Below are positions 9,053 through 17,468 of a stretch of 64,000 nt of DNA, in pieces. The DNA comes from an uncultured Dysgonomonas sp. (GTDB taxonomy: Bacteria; Bacteroidota; Bacteroidia; Bacteroidales; Dysgonomonadaceae): assembly GCF_900079725.1 (NCBI RefSeq), contig NZ_LT599032.1, positions 4,956,054-5,020,053 of the forward strand, written 5' to 3'. Position numbers and translations under genes: made by a program. How positions within the stretch are numbered: the stretch's first letter is position 1; each line of letters opens with the position of its first letter. The notes beneath the pieces are model-generated. The model saw nothing but the letters and a program-made list of their open reading frames with translations, made no database searches and was not told the origin of the DNA.

Positions 9053-10675
9053 CTATTTTATCCTCGCATTATACGAGTCCGAATAATGATATTTCATCTG
9101 TAAGACAAACAGGTCATCCTTACTGTTGTGTTTCACATTCAGCTCATCTACTATTATATAGCGCTTAGTAGACAATTCATAAACAGCTATCGACACACTG
9201 ATTTCCTTCAACCATTCGGCCACTTCCCTGTTTATGGGTAAGGTTTGTACCGTAAACTGCTCTGTCACGTCTTTATTGAAGACCGATTCTATCCGGCTAC
9301 TGGTTGTATATCCCGGTGTCTGGGTGCGATGAATGGTTGTGGTTTCCGACTTAAAATCAGTCTGTTCCGTACCTCCGAAATTGAAGGAACACCATCCTCC
9401 GAGCGAGCCCAGGAATGCAAAGTCATTCACTTTGTACAGACAGTCGGGAAGTATCCTATAGGTTAGAGGTTTACTTATAGCTTTGCCGTCGCGACACAAA
9501 TATACTCTTACAATGCCCGCTTTAGCATATTTATCCAGTACTATTTTATCTATGTCGAGGCATGCTGTATTTACGGTGTGGTAGTCACTCTTGTCTTGTA
9601 CATCTGAAATTTTGTAGTCCAGATAACTATCGGCTTGTGTGTAAACTTTGTATAATATGCCCAGTTTGCACTGCGTGTCGTTACTTTCGGGCGCAGGATC
9701 GGAGAGGATAAAGTTGAAATATTGCTTCTGTCCCCTGATATGAGTAAGTACAGGCTGCCGGGTCAATGACTCTATCTCATTGTTTTGGCTGATGTCATAA
9801 ACATATTCCGATAAATTATTTTTTTCCAGATTACGGTCGTATCCAGTAAGAGCAAACAGGATATCAGAATGGTAGAACGTTTCGGTGTCGACACCATTGA
9901 AACGCTTGGCTATAAAGCGAAAATCGGTCATTGTACCTGTATTACACCAGCCTCTTCCTTCGAGAAATTTATCCGAATATGTATTTGTATTAGCCCACAT
10001 TGTATTCATATCGAACCACAAAGGCATTCCGAAATAAGACTTGGATAGGGTCGTGGCATATGTTCCCATTTTGGTATAATCCTTTATGCCCGGCGATATA
10101 CCTGTGTCTTTGTAAATGTCGAGTTGTATTTCGCAATTTTCGTCATCTCCGAGAATGGAGTCGGGATAGTATGATTGAGTATAATTTCCATTGATGCTAA
10201 TAAAATCACTGTTTTCAGGTTTAAACGATTTGAAAGTATATGCTGTACCGTAACCTTTCGAGACGATATTGATTGTTGTCCCATTTTTAATTTCGGCTCC
10301 ATTGATGATAAGGGGTATCGATATATCGAAATTCCCTTTGAAGAAGGGATCGGAAAGCAGGCATTTTCTTATGTTTTCTGTTGTAATGACAACACTTTCT
10401 CTGTTTATATGGAATGTGGTATTATTGACTTTACTCTTATTGTCTGTACCTGTAAATTTGTGGGAGGTACTTGATGATGTATCAATAAACTCAAACCCGG
10501 TTTCACTTTCTGCTATATCATTTACTTTTAAAACCTGTAAGTTGAAATCAATTTTATTGTTTAATGCAGATTCTTTCTCTATCACACTTTCGAATACTAC
10601 AAAATTGGGATTTCCGGCCAATGAAACTATTTCCGGCTCGTCTATCTGTGCTATTTTATTTATTATATTTTTCAT
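9053..10675 (-). CDS. Phage tail or baseplate-like protein
   Basis: A 540-residue protein without a signal peptide, encoded 15 bp after a gp10-like gene in a minus-strand phage-type operon. It has a beta-rich composition throughout. The segment FAFLGSLGGWCSFNFGG (about 431-447) resembles a motif I associate with large tail-tip or baseplate proteins of Bacteroidota siphoviruses. I cannot assign a precise role; a distal tail, tail-tip or receptor-binding component is likely. It shares the operon with tail-terminator-like and gp10-like genes and is probably transcribed from the bipartite element at 11737-11765. The terminator hairpin follows at once, so the operon has three genes. Confidence 0.6.
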   Translation of the reverse strand: MKNIINKIAQIDEPEIVSLAGNPNFVVFESVIEKESALNNKIDFNLQVLKVNDIAESETGFEFIDTSSSTSHKFTGTDNKSKVNNTTFHINRESVVITTENIRKCLLSDPFFKGNFDISIPLIINGAEIKNGTTINIVSKGYGTAYTFKSFKPENSDFISINGNYTQSYYPDSILGDDENCEIQLDIYKDTGISPGIKDYTKMGTYATTLSKSYFGMPLWFDMNTMWANTNTYSDKFLEGRGWCNTGTMTDFRFIAKRFNGVDTETFYHSDILFALTGYDRNLEKNNLSEYVYDISQNNEIESLTRQPVLTHIRGQKQYFNFILSDPAPESNDTQCKLGILYKVYTQADSYLDYKISDVQDKSDYHTVNTACLDIDKIVLDKYAKAGIVRVYLCRDGKAISKPLTYRILPDCLYKVNDFAFLGSLGGWCSFNFGGTEQTDFKSETTTIHRTQTPGYTTSSRIESVFNKDVTEQFTVQTLPINREVAEWLKEISVSIAVYELSTKRYIIVDELNVKHNSKDDLFVLQMKYHYSDSYNARIK

Positions 10676-10690
10676 TTTTTACTTACTGTT

Positions 10691-11161
10691 TTATTCAAAA
10701 TATTTACTTAACTCATCTGTTATTGCATCAAAAAGCATATCCGCCCATTTGCCGTCCCATTGCTTTTCTATTTCCTCCTCCAGCATTGCCAGTACCGGAC
10801 GCCCCCTGTAGCCGTCGCGCCGGATAGCCCTGCCGATCAGGAACAGCGTACTGTTGTCGGTAGGTATGCCGCGCGATAAAGCCCAGTCGCGTAATGCGTC
10901 GATTGGCGGTTGCTTGCCTGTGCAGGGTTTTCGTCCCTGCTCGATGTAGTCAATATAATTGTCGAACAGGGTTTCTATCACCACCGAATCGCCTATCTTG
11001 CGGATTTCCACTCTTACACTCTCTTGTAGTGTGCTGCTTTTGAGCGTGTTTTTGCCTGTTTTGGCATTTGTGCCCACCTTATTGTCCGACAGTATGGTTT
11101 GCGACAGCTTCAACACATCGGCCGCGATAGCCTCTATGACTTTTGTAATCGCTGTATCCAT
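10691..11161 (-). CDS. HK97 gp10-like neck / tail completion protein
   Basis: A 156-residue protein. The central segment FDNYIDYIEQGRKP followed by PPIDALRDWALSRGIPTDN and LIGRAIRRDGYRGRP is characteristic of the HK97 gp10-like family, small proteins of the head-tail joining or neck region. Its start overlaps the stop of the upstream gene by one base (TAATG), so translation is probably coupled. Its length is normal for the family and no lesion is visible. Context (terminator-like gene upstream, tail protein downstream) agrees with a neck role. Confidence 0.75.
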   Translation of the reverse strand: MDTAITKVIEAIAADVLKLSQTILSDNKVGTNAKTGKNTLKSSTLQESVRVEIRKIGDSVVIETLFDNYIDYIEQGRKPCTGKQPPIDALRDWALSRGIPTDNSTLFLIGRAIRRDGYRGRPVLAMLEEEIEKQWDGKWADMLFDAITDELSKYFE

Positions 11162-11706
11162 TATTTACGGGTTTTGATGTCGAAGTCGGGTAGCTTTTGC
11201 ACGAATACCTCACAATTGTTCGCCGGAAGTATATCGAAACCGGGCAGAAGGGATTCGTCTTCAAACTGATTATCCGTATTGAACTGTTCGTCTATCAGGC
11301 AAAGGTTTTGCATATTCGCCTGAGTGAAGTTGACCGAAAAGCGGCAACCGCAGGCATTGTTGTCGTAATAGTCGCGCAGGGTGGTGTATGTCCAGTCGGG
11401 GCGGATACTGATACCATAATCCGGATTTTTCTTTATCCGTTCCACGATGTTCAGCCCGATGGAGAAAGCGAGGTTTTGCAGGTGATGCACCGACTCTTCG
11501 GTGGAAGGAAGAAACAGGATGGAAAAGTTTACCGAATTGGTGAATACATTGTCCTGATTACGCCCCGTGAGCGGGTCTTCGAGCCAGAACAGGGGATGGG
11601 TTTCCTTGCCGCTGCCGAGTTCGTAATTGCGGTTGTAATAAAAGGCCCTGATGGTCTTGTGTTGCTGCGCCTGTCGGCGAAAGATTTGTAGAATGTTGTT
11701 TATCAT
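11161..11706 (-). CDS. Phage tail-terminator-like protein
   Basis: A 181-residue protein, the first gene of the minus-strand tail operon. Position between head-joining and tail genes, size, and an alternating alpha/beta pattern suggest a tail terminator or tail completion protein. The N-terminal helix (MINNILQIFRRQAQQH) and a core with NFSILFLPSTEESVHHLQ and CGCRFSVNFTQAN fit families seen in Bacteroidota prophages, but the assignment rests partly on context. A bipartite promoter-like element (11737-11765) lies 30 bases before the start codon. Confidence 0.6.
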   Translation of the reverse strand: MINNILQIFRRQAQQHKTIRAFYYNRNYELGSGKETHPLFWLEDPLTGRNQDNVFTNSVNFSILFLPSTEESVHHLQNLAFSIGLNIVERIKKNPDYGISIRPDWTYTTLRDYYDNNACGCRFSVNFTQANMQNLCLIDEQFNTDNQFEDESLLPGFDILPANNCEVFVQKLPDFDIKTRK

Positions 11707-11736
11707 ATCCTTTTTGTTATTGGTGATGTTTTTATG

Positions 11737-11765
11737 GTATAGATAAAGTTTTTGAAATTTGATAA
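11737..11765 (-). promoter_or_regulatory. Bipartite virion-gene element TTATCA-N14-TATCTATAC
   Basis: On the minus strand TTATCA (11765-11760) is followed after exactly 14 bases by TATCTATAC (11745-11737), 30 bases before the tail-terminator gene. The same element with the same spacing precedes six other scattered phage-type units in this window. Confidence 0.75.
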
Positions 11766-11823
11766 TGATTTACCATCGGAAAATTCCATTGTGAGTATTA
11801 AACTTTTGTTAAATTATTCAGTC

Positions 11824-11831
11824 TATATTTG
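11824..11831 (+). promoter_or_regulatory. -7 box of repeat lipoprotein 1
   Basis: TATATTTG fits the Bacteroidota -7 consensus. The surrounding block AAATTATTCAGTCTATATTT (11810-11829) is repeated upstream of lipoprotein 2 and resembles that of lipoprotein 3, so these genes share a promoter distinct from the virion-gene element. Confidence 0.6.
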
Positions 11832-11844
11832 TAGGACGTATAAT

Positions 11845-11920
11845 TTCAAGATTTCAAAATTTCATAATCTCAAGATTATGTTTTTCAATTTTGAAATCTT
11901 GAAACTTTAAATCTTGAAAC
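11845..11920. repeat. Word-like inverted repeat (CAAGATTTC class)
   Basis: Permuted short words (TTTCAAGATTTC, CATAATCTCAAG, TTGAAATCTTGAAAC) form a long imperfect inverted repeat in the leader of repeat lipoprotein 1. Similar word-based dyads of other vocabularies occur elsewhere in the window. Confidence 0.6.
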
Positions 11921-11929
11921 AAATATCAC

Positions 11930-12799
11930 ATGAAACTACCCACCCACATATCCTCTATATTCCCCCTGCGGGGGCTAGGGGGCTTATTCTTAGCCTGTTG
12001 CCTGTTCTTTGCTGCCTGCGGTGACAAGAACGACCCCTATATCCCCGAACCCGAACCACCCGTACCCCCGCCTGAGGAAAAGGAAAATATCGTCTTTAAC
12101 CTCGACGGAAACCTCATCCGTGCGAGGAAATCTACATTGGGCGATGCGGTATTCAATATCGACGGCGACTATATCCGTGCAGGGGAAAAGGCTACTGGCG
12201 ACATTGTATTTAATATCGACGGCAAACTGATCCGTGCCGGAGAGAAAAAGACAGGCGATGTGGTCTTTAATATCGATGGCGACTATATCCGTGCCGGAGA
12301 AAAAGCTGATGGGTATATTGTTCTTAATATAGATAGATTGTATTTGAGAGGAGTGAGTGAATACAGTAATATTATGTATAGAGTAATCAAATGGTTTGAT
12401 GATGATTATAAAATATATCCGGGAAATAATACAAGCGGACAGCCAGTTTTTAGAGTAATCAAATGGTTTGATGATGACTATAAAATATATCCGGGAAATA
12501 ATACAAGCGGACAGCCAGTTTTTAGAGTAATCAAATGGTTTGATGATGACTATAAAATATATCCGGGAAATAATACAAGCGGACAGCCAGTTTTTAGAGT
12601 AATCAAATGGTTTGATGATGACTATAAAATATATCCGGGAAATAATACAAGCGGACAGCCAGTTTTTAGAGTAATCAAATGGTTTGATGATGACTATAAA
12701 ATATATCCGGGAAATAATACAGGCGGACAGCCAGTTTTTAGGATAATCAAATGGTTGGATGATGACTATAAAATATATCTAGGTAATAATTACTATTAG
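11930..12799 (+). CDS. Repeat lipoprotein 1 (19-aa and 24-aa beta repeats)
   Basis: A 289-residue lipoprotein with lipobox FFAACGDKN and a Pro-rich tether. It has about four 19-residue repeats of the type VFNIDGDYIRAGEKATGD (about 55-140), then six 24-residue repeats built on RVIKWFDDDYKIYPG..TSGQPVF (about 150-289). Each unit has two predicted strands separated by a Gly turn, which suggests a solenoid or beta-flower-like fold. The 72-bp DNA units are almost identical, so the array expanded recently and can change in number. It faces an orphan tape-measure 3' fragment. The first 330 bp are nearly the same as in lipoprotein 2. I do not recognise the family. The cell surface or outer membrane is the likely location; binding or masking roles are speculative. 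Confidence 0.8.
   Translation: MKLPTHISSIFPLRGLGGLFLACCLFFAACGDKNDPYIPEPEPPVPPPEEKENIVFNLDGNLIRARKSTLGDAVFNIDGDYIRAGEKATGDIVFNIDGKLIRAGEKKTGDVVFNIDGDYIRAGEKADGYIVLNIDRLYLRGVSEYSNIMYRVIKWFDDDYKIYPGNNTSGQPVFRVIKWFDDDYKIYPGNNTSGQPVFRVIKWFDDDYKIYPGNNTSGQPVFRVIKWFDDDYKIYPGNNTSGQPVFRVIKWFDDDYKIYPGNNTGGQPVFRIIKWLDDDYKIYLGNNYY
12380..12797 (+). repeat. Six 72-bp tandem repeats
   Basis: Near-identical 72-bp units inside lipoprotein 1, with first and last copies diverged. The period is a multiple of three, so copy-number change keeps the frame. Confidence 0.95.
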
Positions 12800-12809
12800 C
12801 CTTTTCTCC

Positions 12810-12865
12810 ATTCTATTGTATTTTTTATTGCCGGGGCTTGTATTCCCAAACCCCAACAATAGAAT
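12810..12865. terminator. Bidirectional hairpin between convergent genes
   Basis: ATTCTATTGT and ACAATAGAAT enclose a second stem (GGGG with CCCC) between lipoprotein 1 and the tape-measure fragment. The T-rich stretch lies inside the stem, so termination is plausible but not certain. Confidence 0.45.
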
Positions 12866-12870
12866 AACAA

Positions 12871-13224
12871 TTAATTTCCTGACCACCTATCTACTTGCAC
12901 TGCATCTTCCTGTGCACGGATAATATCGGTAACTGCTACCCTCGATTCTATACGAATATTTTTTATCGCATGTATCAGAGCTTCGTTATCTATAGAAGAA
13001 GTCGGTTCTATCGGTGGCATTAGCCCGCCTGCTGCAAATTCCCGTTGAAATGGCAGCTCGAAACCCTGTGATGCTCTGGCGAAAAAGCCTGTCATATCTG
13101 TTACACTTAGTTCCTTTCGCTGGGAATTTATATAGCGTACTAAACCGAGATTTTTAGACGTAGATTCACGATTGATTACATATTCGCCACCTTCCACTTC
13201 TATATTTGTACCTTCGATGCGCAT
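12871..13224 (-). pseudogene. Orphan 3' module of a tape-measure gene
   Basis: 117 codons equal in length and closely similar to residues 610-726 of tape-measure copy 1. It starts at MRIEGTNIEVEGGEYVIN and ends in QVDRWSGN. Homology stops sharply just upstream, at the CAAGGCGG sequence shared by all three copies. Upstream lies the promoter of the divergent repeat lipoprotein 2 and no virion-gene element, so it is probably not expressed by itself. The reading frame is intact, which fits recent duplication or a silent cassette that could recombine with the full gene. Confidence 0.8.
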
Positions 13225-13278
13225 ACCGCCTTGAGAATTTTGATTGTGCTTATTAAACTTTAACCAAATTATTCAGTC

Positions 13279-13286
13279 TATATTTG
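13279..13286 (+). promoter_or_regulatory. -7 box of repeat lipoprotein 2
   Basis: TATATTTG within AAATTATTCAGTCTATATTT, the same block as upstream of lipoprotein 1. It gives a short leader before the ATG at 13308. Confidence 0.6.
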
Positions 13287-13307
13287 TAGATACTAATACT
13301 AAACCTT

Positions 13308-14651
13308 ATGAAACCATTCTACTACATACTATTCTTATTATTTATCTTCACCTTCTCCACATGCGGCGACAAGAACGACCCCTATATCCCCGAACCCGAA
13401 CCACCCATACCCCCGCCTGTGGAAAAGGAAAATATCGTCTTTAACCTCGACGGCAACCTCATCCGTGCGGGGAAATCTACATTGGGCGATGCGGTATTCA
13501 ATATCGACGGCGATTATATCCGTGCAGGGGAAAAGGCTACTGGCGACATTGTATTTAATATCGACGGCAAACTGATACGTGCCGGAGAGAAAAAAACAGG
13601 CGATGTGGTCTTTAATATCGATGGCGACTATATCCGTGCCGGAGAAAAAGCTGATGGGGATATTGTGTTTAATAGGGATGGGGTGTATGTGAGAGGGGGA
13701 GAGGGTAAAGAGAGTACTATAATATTAACCCTTACAAAATATTATGATGATAGGTGGACTATATATACAGGAGATAGCCCTCTTGGTACTCCCTTATTAA
13801 CCCTTACAAAATATTATGATGATAGGTGGACTATATATACAGGAAATAACCCTCTTGGTACTCCCTTATTAACCCTTACAAAATATTATGATGATAGGTG
13901 GACTATATATACAGGAAATAGCCCTCTTGGTACTCCCTTATTAACCCTTACAAAATATTATGATGATAGGTGGACTATATATACAGGAAATAGCCCTCTT
14001 GGTACTCCCTTATTAACCCTTACAAAATATTATGATGATAGGTGGACTATATATACAGGAAATAGCCCTCTTGGTACTCCCTTATTAACCCTTACAAAAT
14101 ATTATGATGATAGGTGGACTATATATACAGGAAATAGCCCTCTTGGTACTCCCTTATTAACCCTTACAAAATATTATGATGATAGGTGGACTATATATAC
14201 AGGAAATAGCCCTCTTGGTACTCCCTTATTAACCCTTACAAAATATTATGATGATAGGTGGACTATATATACAGGAAATAGCCCTCTTGGTACTCCCTTA
14301 TTAACCCTTACAAAATATTATGATGATAGGTGGACTATATATACAGGAAATAGCCCTCTTGGTACTCCCTTATTAACCCTTACAAAATATTATGATGATA
14401 GGTGGACTATATATACAGGAAATAGCCCTCTTGGTACTCCCTTATTAACCCTTACAAAATATTATGATGATAGGTGGACTATATATACAGGAAATAGCCC
14501 TCTTGGTACTCCCTTATTAACCCTTACAAAATATTATGATGATAGGTGGACTATATATACAGGAAGTACCCCTCTTGGTACTCCCTTACTAACTCTTACA
14601 AAATATTATGATGATAGATGGACTATATATACAGGGAGTAATACCTATTAA
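13308..14651 (+). CDS. Repeat lipoprotein 2 (13 copies of a 24-aa repeat)
   Basis: A 447-residue lipoprotein (lipobox FTFSTCGDKN). After a Pro-rich tether it carries the same 19-residue NIDGDYIRAGEK repeats as lipoprotein 1, then thirteen 24-residue units of LTKYYDDRWTIYTGNSPLG type. Nine consecutive units encode the same amino acids and the DNA is almost invariant, a sign of very recent expansion. The 24-aa unit differs from that of lipoprotein 1 in sequence but keeps the pattern hydrophobic strand, DD turn, IY.G turn and a Gly before the next strand. Its stop overlaps by 4 bp the stop of the convergent tape-measure gene. Function is unknown; lipid-anchored surface display is inferred from the lipobox. 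Confidence 0.85.
   Translation: MKPFYYILFLLFIFTFSTCGDKNDPYIPEPEPPIPPPVEKENIVFNLDGNLIRAGKSTLGDAVFNIDGDYIRAGEKATGDIVFNIDGKLIRAGEKKTGDVVFNIDGDYIRAGEKADGDIVFNRDGVYVRGGEGKESTIILTLTKYYDDRWTIYTGDSPLGTPLLTLTKYYDDRWTIYTGNNPLGTPLLTLTKYYDDRWTIYTGNSPLGTPLLTLTKYYDDRWTIYTGNSPLGTPLLTLTKYYDDRWTIYTGNSPLGTPLLTLTKYYDDRWTIYTGNSPLGTPLLTLTKYYDDRWTIYTGNSPLGTPLLTLTKYYDDRWTIYTGNSPLGTPLLTLTKYYDDRWTIYTGNSPLGTPLLTLTKYYDDRWTIYTGNSPLGTPLLTLTKYYDDRWTIYTGNSPLGTPLLTLTKYYDDRWTIYTGSTPLGTPLLTLTKYYDDRWTIYTGSNTY
13724..14650 (+). repeat. Thirteen 72-bp tandem repeats
   Basis: Direct repeats of 72 bp inside lipoprotein 2. The central nine units look identical at the protein level, while the first two and last two differ slightly. 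Prone to slippage and to short-read assembly collapse. Confidence 0.95.
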
Positions 14652-16828
14652 TTTCCCGACCATCTATCCACTTGCACTGCATTTTCCTGTGCACGGATAA
14701 TATCCGTAACAGCCACTCTCGAATTAATTTTTATAGATTTTATGGCATCAATAAGTGCCTCATTATCAATCGTGTTTGGCGTTTCTATCGGTGGCATCAT
14801 CCCTCCCGCGGCAAATTCCCGTTGGAATGGCAGTTCGAAGCCTTGTGATGCTCTGGCGAAGAATCCTGTAACGTCCGTAGGTGTCAGTTCCTTACGTTGT
14901 GAATTAATGTAACGAACCAAGCTTAGATTTTTACTCGTTGATTCTCTGTTTATAACATATTCGCCACCTTCCACTTCTATATTTGTACCTTCTATGCGCA
15001 TGCCGCCTTGCGCATGGCGTTTGCCATTAAGTAATCCGCCATCGGCAAATTTAGCAAGCTGCTTGGTCATTATGCCCACCTGAATGGCACCTGCTGCGGT
15101 AACTACCGCTGCCAGTATAGGACCGAGAATAGGGCCATAAGATAAGGCTTTGGTTGCTCCTTGTGCTACATTGGCTATGGCTTCACCGATATTTTTTATT
15201 AATGTGGCTTTGCGGTTGAGTTTTTCTATTTTTTCTTGTTCGGCTTGCTTTTTAAGTTTTTTCTCTGTTAGTTCTTTTTCTTTTTTTTCAGTTTCTTCTT
15301 TTATTTTTATCGATTCAGCTGCAGCACTTTTTTCTGCATTTAGTTTTTCTGTTAAACTTCGTATGGCTTCTCCATTGTTAGTTTCAGTAGCTTCTTTTAG
15401 TTTTGCTTCTAAATCTGTTATGACTTTAGTCCTATTTTCTGCTTCTTTTATAATTCCATCATTCTTAGCTTTAAGATGTTTTATATCTTCATCTATTGCT
15501 TCTACCTCTGCCTTATATACACTACTAATCGCAGTAAATGCCGTACCCAAATAGTCGGCGGTCTGAGTCAATGCCCCTTTTATGCTATTTGTTATTTCCT
15601 GTCCTTTTGCCGCATATTGTTTCATTTGCTCCAGCCTTAGGCCCTGCTCTTTCTTTTCGGCGGTAGTAATCATTTCTTCGATGCGGATTTTTTCATCGGT
15701 GTATTTTTTCAGTATGGCAGCTTTTTCTTTTCCTATTGTTTCCACCATTTCTTTGTCGTCCTTATACGTCTCTTTCAGTTGATTGAAGCGTGTTATCTCG
15801 TGTATCATAGAAGCTGTGAGGCTGTCGTCGTAATGTTTGAGGTACTTAAGACCTTCCTCTATATTGCGCGACATTTCGCCGACATTGATAATTCCTTTGA
15901 ATGAGTTTTCTGCTTTCTTTCCCACTTCTTCGGTCTTTTTAGCTGTATCTTCAGCTTGCTTGACTGTTTCCTTAGCCGCTTCGTCGGATGTTTCTTTGGC
16001 TTTTTTGGCGGCGTCTTCGTTTATTTTGGCCATTTTGGCCCTATGTATAGTTTCAATGGCCTCGGCCCGTGCTCTGCGCTCATCTTCAATCTCAGCCAGA
16101 CCTTTCATATTGGCTTGGGAGTTTTTTATCTGCTCATTGTTCCAGTTTTTCAGGATTTCTTCTTTTTTTGCCGCTTCTTTATTGAGCCGTTTTATCTTCT
16201 CCTCCGAATCTTTATCCAGTTTTTGTTTGCCATGATAGATATTCTTTGTCAGCAATTCGGTCGTCTCTTTCAATCCTTTGTCTACAAAGGTTTTCTGAGC
16301 AAAAAAGTGTTCCTCATTGTTTTTCTTCAGATCTTCTTTCAGTTTTTTGTCGAGGGCGGCAAGGCTGTCATTTTTCTGTTTGTCGTAAATGGTAATGTCT
16401 GCCCCGGTTTTTTTAGCTGATTCTATTATCAGGGCATATTCTTTTTCCAGTTTCTTTTTTGCCGTTTCGCTTTGTTCTATAAGCAACTGTTCTTTTTCTT
16501 TGTATAAGGCATTGGTCTGTTCTATCGCCTTTCCTTTTTTGGCTTCGGCTTCTATTTCGGCCACAAGTGCCTGCATGCGTGCTTCGTTGAGTTTCTCCAC
16601 GGTGCCGAATGCTTTCAGGTTCAGCGTGTTTAGTGCCTCCACGCGCGCGGCTACTTCTGCCGATGCCGTTGCTATCTGCCCGATATTGTCTATCACGTTT
16701 CCGGAATGTTTATAAAAGTTTGCAATCAGGATATCTTCTACTCCCAGAAATTTGCCAAACTTGGAAACTGCTTCCTCTGCTTTCTTTGTATTGATCTCAA
16801 TATCAACGTTTATTGTTTTCTTTGCCAT
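14648..16828 (-). CDS. Tape-measure protein, copy 1
   Basis: A 726-residue tail-length and tail-assembly protein. A Lys/Glu/Ala-rich coiled coil fills about residues 15-555. A hydrophobic segment (YGPILGPILAAVVTAAGAIQ, about 565-585) follows, then GGLLNGKRHAQGG and a C-terminal domain from 610 (MRIEGTNIEVEGGEYVIN to WSGN). Coiled coil, hydrophobic stretch and Gly-rich junction are typical of siphophage tape measures. At about 1.5 Angstrom per residue the tail would be near 100 nm. It lies downstream of chaperone copy 1 in the canonical order. The bipartite element (16840-16868) sits 11 bases before the start. The C-terminal domain is shared with copy 2 and with an orphan fragment. Confidence 0.85.
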   Translation of the reverse strand: MAKKTINVDIEINTKKAEEAVSKFGKFLGVEDILIANFYKHSGNVIDNIGQIATASAEVAARVEALNTLNLKAFGTVEKLNEARMQALVAEIEAEAKKGKAIEQTNALYKEKEQLLIEQSETAKKKLEKEYALIIESAKKTGADITIYDKQKNDSLAALDKKLKEDLKKNNEEHFFAQKTFVDKGLKETTELLTKNIYHGKQKLDKDSEEKIKRLNKEAAKKEEILKNWNNEQIKNSQANMKGLAEIEDERRARAEAIETIHRAKMAKINEDAAKKAKETSDEAAKETVKQAEDTAKKTEEVGKKAENSFKGIINVGEMSRNIEEGLKYLKHYDDSLTASMIHEITRFNQLKETYKDDKEMVETIGKEKAAILKKYTDEKIRIEEMITTAEKKEQGLRLEQMKQYAAKGQEITNSIKGALTQTADYLGTAFTAISSVYKAEVEAIDEDIKHLKAKNDGIIKEAENRTKVITDLEAKLKEATETNNGEAIRSLTEKLNAEKSAAAESIKIKEETEKKEKELTEKKLKKQAEQEKIEKLNRKATLIKNIGEAIANVAQGATKALSYGPILGPILAAVVTAAGAIQVGIMTKQLAKFADGGLLNGKRHAQGGMRIEGTNIEVEGGEYVINRESTSKNLSLVRYINSQRKELTPTDVTGFFARASQGFELPFQREFAAGGMMPPIETPNTIDNEALIDAIKSIKINSRVAVTDIIRAQENAVQVDRWSGN

Positions 16829-16839
16829 AAGTTTTTATA

Positions 16840-16868
16840 GTATAGATAAAGTTTATTATTTTTAATAA
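16840..16868 (-). promoter_or_regulatory. Bipartite virion-gene element (TTATTA variant)
   Basis: On the minus strand TTATTA, 14 bases, then TATCTATAC, ending 11 bases before the tape-measure start. One mismatch in the left half. Confidence 0.7.
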
Positions 16869-16898
16869 TGGATTAAACCAATTATTAATTCTAAAGTC

Positions 16899-16906
16899 TA
16901 TATTTA
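16899..16906 (+). promoter_or_regulatory. -7-like box of repeat lipoprotein 3
   Basis: AGTCTATATTTATAAG resembles the block upstream of lipoproteins 1 and 2. It is divergent from the tape-measure promoter, so both genes share this 100-bp region. Confidence 0.5.
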
Positions 16907-16927
16907 TAAGTAATAATACCTAAAATC

Positions 16928-17374
16928 ATGAAGAAGTATCTATATATTTTATTGGCCTCATTACTTAGCTTCAGCTTTAATAGTTGTGAAGAAGATATTT
17001 ATTCTAGTCCTGTATCCGAACCGCCATCTAAATTACATTATAATGCTAAACGTACAGATACAGGCTATGTAATATATTCAGGAGGTTCTTCATCCGCAAG
17101 TGATATAGTTTATAATGTCAAACCTTCAGTTGCAGGCTATGTAATATATTCAGGAGGTTCTTCATCCGCAAGTGATATAGTTTATAATGTCAAACCTTCA
17201 GATGTTGGCTATGTAGTATATTCAGGAGGTTCTTCATCCGCAAGTGATATAGTTTATAATGTCAAACCTTCAGATGTTGGCTATGTAGTATATTCAGGAG
17301 GTTCTTCATCCGCAAGTGATATTATATATACTATATCTACTTTTACTAATAGTTTTTTGATATATAAAGTTTAA
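16928..17374 (+). CDS. Repeat lipoprotein 3
   Basis: A 148-residue lipoprotein (FSFNSCEED). After a short tether it has four 24-residue repeats of the type GYVIYSGGSSSASDIVYNVK, plus a degenerate end (NSFLIYKV). The unit length equals that of lipoproteins 1 and 2 although the sequence differs. The strand-turn-strand pattern with YSGG matches IYTG and IYPG there, so I regard the three as one structural family. It is divergent from tape-measure copy 1. No known domain is recognised. Confidence 0.75.
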   Translation: MKKYLYILLASLLSFSFNSCEEDIYSSPVSEPPSKLHYNAKRTDTGYVIYSGGSSSASDIVYNVKPSVAGYVIYSGGSSSASDIVYNVKPSDVGYVVYSGGSSSASDIVYNVKPSDVGYVVYSGGSSSASDIIYTISTFTNSFLIYKV

Positions 17375-17468
17375 TAATCTTCTTACTCAAAATATTTCAT
17401 CCAATATCAAATAATCCTTATATTATTCCCTGTTCCCGTGCGATTACATTGCATAATTATTCTTCGTT

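Noticed and set aside
12380-14650. 72-bp tandem repeats considered as a CRISPR array
   Set aside because: The units have no unique spacers, the period keeps the reading frame, and they lie inside lipoprotein genes with signal peptides. No cas genes are present.
15150-16794. Several long plus-strand ORFs opposite tape-measure copy 1
   Set aside because: They are Phe/Ser/Leu-rich mirror images of the Lys/Glu-rich coiled coil on the minus strand and have no features of real proteins.
11930-17374. Diversity-generating retroelement acting on the repeat lipoproteins
   Set aside because: No reverse transcriptase or template repeat is seen, and differences between repeats are not biased to adenine positions.
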